Source of the DNA: Cryobacterium arcticum
Lineage (GTDB): Bacteria > Actinomycetota > Actinomycetes > Actinomycetales > Microbacteriaceae
Assembly: GCF_003185895.1 (NCBI RefSeq)
Contig: NZ_QHLY01000005.1
Location: 496,001-560,000 of the forward strand
Reading direction: 5' to 3'
DNA: 64,000 bases
Below the pieces are notes generated by a model, which had not been told where the DNA came from, did not search any database, and worked only from the letters and a program-made list of their open reading frames with translations. Positions within the stretch are counted from its first letter, which is position 1. Every line of letters starts with the position of its first letter. Positions 59,691-64,000 of the stretch are shown here, in pieces. The translations under genes were made by a program, and so were the position numbers.

Positions 59691-60070
59691 ACCGGAGCAG
59701 CCACGGTCACGCCGGGCACCTCGGCCAGGCTGGTGTACACCGGCAGGCCGCGCTCGCGGGCGATGGCCACATCCTGGTCGGCGCCGCGGGAGTCCCCGGG
59801 CAGCCGCAGCACGGCATCACACCGGGCGAGCAGACGCTCGGCCGTGGGGTACATCACGTCGGCGGCCAACGGATGCGCCACATCCGTCACGCCCGCACTG
59901 GCCAGCACCGGCAGCGCCACCCATTCGCCGATCATCGGCAGGTGGCCGGCCCGGAAGAGCGGCCAGGCCGCGGCCTCGAGCCGATCGAGGTTCTGGCGCA
60001 GCAGGATCGGGTCGTCGCCGGTGCCGGAACGGTAGGGACCGGCGATCAGGATCATCAGGGAGGGGCTCAT
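59687..60070 (-). CDS. Nucleoside deoxyribosyltransferase-like (DUF4406-type) protein
   Basis: 127 residues. It begins SLMILIAGPYRSGTGDDP, then NLDRLEAAAWPLFRAGHLPMIGEW and CDAVLRLPGDSRGADQDVAIARERGLPVY (split: CDAVLRLPGDSRGAD). This is the compact Rossmann-like fold of NDT/DUF4406 proteins with the GADxE-like motif as GADQD. A role in nucleotide or phosphosugar metabolism with the NudK-like partner is plausible but unproven. Divergent from deoR. Confidence 0.8.
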   Translation of the reverse strand: MSPSLMILIAGPYRSGTGDDPILLRQNLDRLEAAAWPLFRAGHLPMIGEWVALPVLASAGVTDVAHPLAADVMYPTAERLLARCDAVLRLPGDSRGADQDVAIARERGLPVYTSLAEVPGVTVAAPV

Positions 60071-60091
60071 GTGAGCTAGAGTAGCTTAAAC

Positions 60092-60107
60092 GTGCAGAAA
60101 CATGCAC
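60092..60107. promoter_or_regulatory. Candidate DeoR operator
   Basis: GTGCA (60092-60096) and TGCAC (60103-60107) are inverted around GAAACA, in the 57-bp space between the NDT-like gene and deoR. Confidence 0.55.
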
Positions 60108-60127
60108 AACTCGGAAGGAACGTGAGA

Positions 60128-60889
60128 ATGCTCGCCGCCGAACGTCACGCCGTGCTGCTGGACCGCCTCGCCCGCGACGGCAAGATCATCGCCAAGGAGA
60201 TCGCCCTCGAACTCGGACTCTCCGACGACAGTGTGCGCCGGGACCTACGCGAACTGGCCGCGGCGGGCCTCTGCCAACGGGTCTACGGTGGCGCGCTGCC
60301 GGTCTCGCCCGCGCTGGTGCAGTACGCGGACCGCGCCCGGGTGCAGCCAGCGAGCAAGGACCGGGTGGCCGCGCGCGCTGCGCAGCTGATCCTGCCGGGC
60401 AGCACCGTGATCCTCGATGGCGGCACGACCACCCTCGCCGTGGTGGCCGCGCTGCCCGCCGACCTGGCCTGCACCGTGATCACGCACAGTCCCACCATCG
60501 CCGCCGCCCTGGTACCGAATGACCGCGTCGAGGTCTTCCTGCTGGGTGGGCGACTGTTCAAGCATTCCGCCGTCACCTGCGGAGCGGCCGCGGTCGAGGC
60601 CGCCCAGGCCGTCTCGGCCGACCTGTTCCTCCTCGGCGTCACCGGGGTGCACGGCACACACGGACTCACCACCGGCGACGTGGAGGAGGCCGCCATGAAG
60701 CGCGCCCTGGCCGGTCGGGCGGCCGACACCTACGTGCTGGCCAGCCTGGAGAAGATCGGCGTGGCCTCGCCGTACCGGGTGCTCCCGCTGGCCGAGATCG
60801 CCGGCATCGTCACCGACGCCCCGGACGACGACCCCACGGTGCTGGGCCTCCGCGACGCGGGCGTCAGCATCCTGCAGGCCCAGGGCTAG
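60128..60889 (+). CDS. DeoR family transcriptional regulator
   Basis: 253 residues from ATG 60128, well spaced from GGAAGG (60113-60118); GTG 60122 is an alternative. HTH: AERHAVLLDRLARDGKIIAKEIALELGLSDDSVRRDL (split at the turn), followed by GLCQRVYGGALPV. The DeoRC sensor has ILDGGTTTLAVVAAL, FLLGGRLFKHSAVTCG, LFLLGVTGVHGTHGLTTGD (split: LFLLGVTGVHG) and VLASLEKIGVASPYRVLPL. Ligands are usually phosphosugars. It may control the divergent NDT/NudK pair. Confidence 0.9.
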   Translation: MLAAERHAVLLDRLARDGKIIAKEIALELGLSDDSVRRDLRELAAAGLCQRVYGGALPVSPALVQYADRARVQPASKDRVAARAAQLILPGSTVILDGGTTTLAVVAALPADLACTVITHSPTIAAALVPNDRVEVFLLGGRLFKHSAVTCGAAAVEAAQAVSADLFLLGVTGVHGTHGLTTGDVEEAAMKRALAGRAADTYVLASLEKIGVASPYRVLPLAEIAGIVTDAPDDDPTVLGLRDAGVSILQAQG

Positions 60890-60937
60890 CCGCGCCGCGC
60901 GTTCTCCGCCCGCGTCCGCCCGCGCACTGTCCCCGCC

Positions 60938-61003
60938 AACTGTTCCCCGTGCGGACTTCTGCGGCCGGTGCGCCGGACGCAAAAGTCCGCTTCGGCAACA
61001 GTT
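60938..61003. repeat. 66-bp palindromic element, family AACTGTT/AACAGTT, copy 2
   Basis: Near-identical to 20351-20416: AACTGTTCCCCGTGCGGACT...TTCGGCAACAGTT, with the same centre TGCGGCCGG-TG-CGCCGGACGCA. It lies between convergent deoR and MFS genes and begins with bases of the MFS stop codon (minus strand TAA at 61004-61002). Confidence 0.8.
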
Positions 61004-62321
61004 AGGGGGCGGGGTAGGGCGGGGTGGGGTCGGTCGGGGTCGGCGGATGCGCCGCGTCCGGCCCGGGCACGCCCACGGTGAGTCTGCGCACGCTGCGGGT
61101 GCTGAGCGCGGCGAGGCTGGCGAGCACGATCACGGCGGCACAGCCGAGCAGCACCGGAGTCGTGCCGAAAGAATGCGCGAGCGGGCCGACCAGGATCTCC
61201 CCCACCGGGATGGCGATGAACGAGCCGACGGCGTCGTAGGAATACACCCGGGCGAGCTTGTCTTGCGGGATGTTCTGCTGCAGCGACTGGTCCCAGGCCA
61301 CGCCGAACTGTTCGATCGCCAGGCCGCCGATGAGGAACGCGACCACCAGCAGCGGTACCAGCGGCACCAGGGCGAGACCCACGATGGGCAGGGCGGTGAC
61401 GATCACCAGGCCCACCCCGATGCCGAGCGCATGCCGCGGGCGCCAGCGCAGCGCTAGCAGCCCGCCAAGTGCCAGGCCGACGGTCTCGGCGGCGATGATC
61501 AGGCCCCAACTGGCACGACCGAAGCTGTCGTCGGCCACGAGCGGGCCGAGCACCGCGATCGCTCCCACGAAGGCCGCGTTCACCAGGGCGAACTGGGCCA
61601 CCACCACCCATACCCAGGTGCGGCTGGAGAACTCCCGCCAGCCCTCGCGCAGCTCCCGCAGCACGCTGCGGGACGGGGCGGCGCCATCCGCCAGGTCGGC
61701 CGGCACGGCGAACGGCGTGCGCACGAATGCAAAGAAAATGCCGGCCAGGGCGAAGGATGCGGCGTTGAGCGCCAGGCCCCAGCCGGGGCCGACCGCGGCG
61801 ATGAGCACCGCGCCGAGGCTGGCGCCCAGGATGGCGCCGCCGTTCAGGCTCAGCCGCAGCAGCGCGTTGGCCGGCCGCAGTTGCGACACCGGCACCGTCT
61901 GCGGCACGACCGCCGCCGAGGCTGGAAAGCTGACCGCGGCGACGGCACCGTTGAGGATGCTGAGCAGCATCAGCAGCGGAATCGTGGCCGAGCCGGAGAG
62001 CACGAGCGCGGCAACCGCGGCCTGGGTCGCGGCGGCGGCGAGAGAGGTGCCCACGAGCAGCAGGTGCTTGGGCAGTCGGTCGGCGATCACTCCGCCGAAG
62101 AGCAGCACCGCCACATTGGCGATCGACCGGCTGGCCACCACCAGGCCGAGGTCGACAGCGGAGCCGGTGAGGTCGAGCACGGCGAAGGCCAGCGCAATGG
62201 GGGCGGCGGCGTTGCCGAGCGTGGCGATGGTGCGGGCGGTGAGCAGCCAGCGGAACGGCGCCGACGCGAACGGGCCGGGGGTGCGGGCGCGCTCCAGCGG
62301 GGTGCGTCCGGGGTCAGCCAT
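61002..62321 (-). CDS. MFS transporter (MFS_3, enterobactin-exporter-like)
   Basis: 439 residues with 12 helices, from ATG 62321 (62333 possible). The pattern FRWLLTARTIATLGNAAAPIALAFAVLDLTGSAVDLGLV (split: FRWLLTARTIATLGN) and ADRLPKHLLLVG fits the MFS_3 exporter group; VVPQTVPVSQLRPANALLRLS is the usual cytoplasmic helix. The central loop holds LREGWREFSSRTWV. Probably a drug or metabolite exporter; substrate unknown. Confidence 0.9.
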   Translation of the reverse strand: MADPGRTPLERARTPGPFASAPFRWLLTARTIATLGNAAAPIALAFAVLDLTGSAVDLGLVVASRSIANVAVLLFGGVIADRLPKHLLLVGTSLAAAATQAAVAALVLSGSATIPLLMLLSILNGAVAAVSFPASAAVVPQTVPVSQLRPANALLRLSLNGGAILGASLGAVLIAAVGPGWGLALNAASFALAGIFFAFVRTPFAVPADLADGAAPSRSVLRELREGWREFSSRTWVWVVVAQFALVNAAFVGAIAVLGPLVADDSFGRASWGLIIAAETVGLALGGLLALRWRPRHALGIGVGLVIVTALPIVGLALVPLVPLLVVAFLIGGLAIEQFGVAWDQSLQQNIPQDKLARVYSYDAVGSFIAIPVGEILVGPLAHSFGTTPVLLGCAAVIVLASLAALSTRSVRRLTVGVPGPDAAHPPTPTDPTPPYPAP

Positions 62322-62344
62322 GCGTCGAGTCAACCATGCCTACC

Positions 62345-62478
62345 CGCTGGTCGAGCCTGTCGAGACCTCACAGCCGAGTGGCTACTGACCGCAGACGCCT
62401 CACCGGGTCTCGACAAGCTCGACCAGCGGACGGGGCGACCCACAAGCGCGTCACCGGGTCTCGACCAGCGGACGGGGG
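62345..62478. repeat. Dispersed TCTCGACAAGCTCGACCAGC repeat cluster
   Basis: Three units: CGCTGGTCGAGCCTGTCGAG (62345-62364, inverted), GTCTCGACAAGCTCGACCAG (62407-62426) then CGGACGGGG, and a shortened GGTCTCGACCAGCGGACGGG (62457-62476). They fill most of the 62322-62549 gap. Confidence 0.8.
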
Positions 62479-62549
62479 CGGCTACTGGGCGACAACCGTT
62501 GCCCCACCGGACGACAATTAGCGGATGCCGCGCATCCGCCGGGCGGCAC

Positions 62550-63227
62550 TCACGGAGAGGTCGGGGCACCCGCTCCGGCGACCGGGGCGGCACCCACGCC
62601 GGCGTGCACGGCGAGGAACTCGCGCACGTCGGCGAGCTCGGCCGCATCGATGCCGTGCGCCAGGCCCGGGTAGACCCGCTCCACCAGAGCAGAGTGCTGT
62701 GGCAGGTAGGCACTGGTGCGGGTGATGGCGGATGCGGCGATCACACGATCCTCGGCGCCGCGGCCCCAGAAGACCGGTGGGCGGTTCGCGGCGAGGTCGG
62801 CGTCGCCGGGCTGTTCCGCGCCCAGCACGAACCCGCCGAGCACGACCGGGGCGAGCACCCGGTCGGGCCGGGTGCGCAGCAACTGGCTGGCCATGAGGCC
62901 GCCCTGGGAGAAGCCGATCGGGATGACGCGAGTGTCGGCGGTCAGGTTCTCGTCGACCCAGGCCCAGATCAGGTCGGTGGCCGCGGCGACCGGAGCCGCG
63001 TCGGGGTTGCCGGGCGTGGTGATCGTGAACCAGGCGGCACCGCCGTTGCCGAGTTCGATCGGTGCCCGCAGCGACGCCCAGGGCAGGGCGAGGCCGAGCG
63101 GGGGCATCAGACCGGTGAGGTCGTTCTCGTTCGAGCCGTAGCCGTGCAGCAGCAGGGCGACAAACGGTGCCGCACCGGTCTCGACCGGCCAGTCCGCTGA
63201 ACGCACGTCGCGCAGCAGCCCGCTCAT
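62550..63227 (-). CDS. Phospholipase/carboxylesterase family hydrolase
   Basis: 225 residues from ATG 63227, overlapping the VOC gene stop (ATGA). Alpha/beta hydrolase: VALLLHGYGSNENDL (oxyanion), nucleophile elbow IPIGFSQGGLMAS, acid Asp in WGRGAEDRVI and final His in YPGLAHGID. This is the YpfH/EstB carboxylesterase type. The partner VOC dioxygenase suggests breakdown of an aromatic or ester compound, a common pairing in actinobacteria. Confidence 0.9.
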   Translation of the reverse strand: MSGLLRDVRSADWPVETGAAPFVALLLHGYGSNENDLTGLMPPLGLALPWASLRAPIELGNGGAAWFTITTPGNPDAAPVAAATDLIWAWVDENLTADTRVIPIGFSQGGLMASQLLRTRPDRVLAPVVLGGFVLGAEQPGDADLAANRPPVFWGRGAEDRVIAASAITRTSAYLPQHSALVERVYPGLAHGIDAAELADVREFLAVHAGVGAAPVAGAGAPTSP

Positions 63228-64000
63228 CGGGCGATCAGCTCGTCGGTGGAGAGGTCGGGCAGCGCCACGGTGACCTGCGTTCCCCATGGGTCGTTCACCG
63301 ACACCGAGCGGCCGTCGCCGGCGAAGGGGATCGACCGGGACCGCAGCCGCGCGGTGAGCAACTCCAGGTCGGCAACGCCGGGCACGGTGATGGCCACGTC
63401 GCCGAGGCCGAGGCCGGCCGCGCGCGGGCCGGAGCCGCGGCTGTTCCAGGTGTTCATGGCGATGTGGTGGTGGTAGCCGCCGGCGGAAGCGAAAACCGCG
63501 CCAGGGTAGTTGGTGGCGGTCGCCTCAAACCCGAGGGCATCGACGTAGAAGGCGCGGGCCGCGGCGACGTCGCCGACCTGCAGGTGCACGTGGCCGACGA
63601 CGCCGGCCAGCGTGGGGGCGGCATCCAGCACCTCCTGGGAGAGGTGGCCCTGCAGGTAGGCGTTCGGGTCGAGGTACTCGGTGGCCATGCGGATCTGCTC
63701 GCCGTCGTGAATCCAGGTGTCCCGGCCCCGGTCGGTGTACAGCTCAACACCGTTGCCTTCCGGGTCGGTGAAGTAGAACGCCTCGCTCACCAGGTGGTCG
63801 CTCGAGCCGACGAATCGGCTGCGCGGGTCCTGCGCGGCGCGGTAGACCGTGGCCGCGAGGCTCGCGGGGGTCTCGAAGAGGAACGCCGTGTGGAACAGGC
63901 CGGCCTGGCGCGGGTCGACAGCGGGCAGGTCCGGCATGTGGATCAGGCGCACCAGCGGCGTCGTGCCACGGCCGAGCACCCGGTGCACCTCGCGCTCCCG
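63224..64000 (-). CDS. VOC-family ring-cleavage dioxygenase-like protein, start beyond window
   Basis: At least 258 codons; the frame stays open to the right edge, so the N-terminus is missing. Two VOC modules are visible: GLFHTAFLFETPASLAATVYRA with the metal Glu in GNGVELYTDR, and VGHVHLQVGDVAAARAFYVDALGF (split: VGHVHLQVGD) with HHHIAMNTW and the closing DPWGTQVTVAL. The pattern is CatE/YfiE-like catechol 2,3-dioxygenase. His and Glu ligands appear present. Cotranscribed with the esterase. Confidence 0.88.
   Translation of the reverse strand, partial: REREVHRVLGRGTTPLVRLIHMPDLPAVDPRQAGLFHTAFLFETPASLAATVYRAAQDPRSRFVGSSDHLVSEAFYFTDPEGNGVELYTDRGRDTWIHDGEQIRMATEYLDPNAYLQGHLSQEVLDAAPTLAGVVGHVHLQVGDVAAARAFYVDALGFEATATNYPGAVFASAGGYHHHIAMNTWNSRGSGPRAAGLGLGDVAITVPGVADLELLTARLRSRSIPFAGDGRSVSVNDPWGTQVTVALPDLSTDELIAR

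Overview
The window looks like the chromosome of a high-GC actinobacterium, most likely a member of the Microbacteriaceae (a Cryobacterium-like genus is my guess, not proven). The signs are very GC-rich third codon positions, actinobacterial short-chain and LLM (F420/flavin-type) oxidoreductases, ATGA/GTGA stop-start overlaps, a xanthorhodopsin-like proton pump, and many copies of the intergenic element TCTCGACAAGCTCGACCAGC. No tRNA, rRNA, integrase, transposase or CRISPR array was seen.

Layout. 1-3.3 kb: a DUF5107/TPR protein running off the left edge, with a divergent AraC regulator. 3.4-8.5 kb: a visibly AT-richer defence block. It holds an OLD-family ATPase-TOPRIM protein (minus strand), then a PRTase-like/winged-helix protein, a retron msr-msd RNA bounded by 31-nt a1/a2 inverted repeats, and a retron reverse transcriptase (plus strand). 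8.5-14.9 kb: LacI-controlled fructoside operon (binding protein, two permeases, GH32-like hydrolase, PfkB kinase). 15-17.7 kb: secreted alpha-carbonic anhydrase, a light-driven proton-pump rhodopsin and a divergent MarR regulator sharing an operator-rich promoter region. 17.8-22.8 kb: hypothetical protein, DoxX, HxlR, an F420-reductase-like protein and an unusual LLM/FAD-oxidase fusion. 22.9-28.7 kb (minus): a second sugar ABC operon with GH32 and LacI. 29-34.3 kb: HAD hydrolase, membrane proteins, EEP nuclease/phosphatase, TetR, DUF1697. 34.3-37.3 kb (minus): thiamin salvage operon thiM-thiE-thiD/tenA under a TPP riboswitch. 37.4-45.6 kb: a rhamnoside operon (ABC transporter, GH78, GH43) with a divergent LacI. 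45.6-64 kb: mixed metabolic genes, including an alpha/beta hydrolase/LLM pair, a KstD-like/SDR/TetR unit, paired SRPBCC proteins, NudK-like and NDT-like genes, DeoR, MFS, an esterase and a VOC dioxygenase cut by the right edge.

How the genes work together. Three separate CUT1-type ABC transporters, each with its own LacI regulator and hydrolase, point to an oligosaccharide-scavenging heterotroph. None of the three carries its own ATPase, so a shared MsmK-type ATPase elsewhere is implied. All three have a GC-rich hairpin between the binding-protein gene and the first permease. The rhodopsin would supplement proton-motive force in light.

The most interesting system is the retron at 5928-8464. 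The RNA can be delimited from sequence alone: the a1 arm overlaps the stop codon of the PRTase gene and the a2 arm ends just before the RT start. The divergent OLD-TOPRIM gene may be a second defence module or an accessory part. Several families of paired palindromic intergenic elements were also found.
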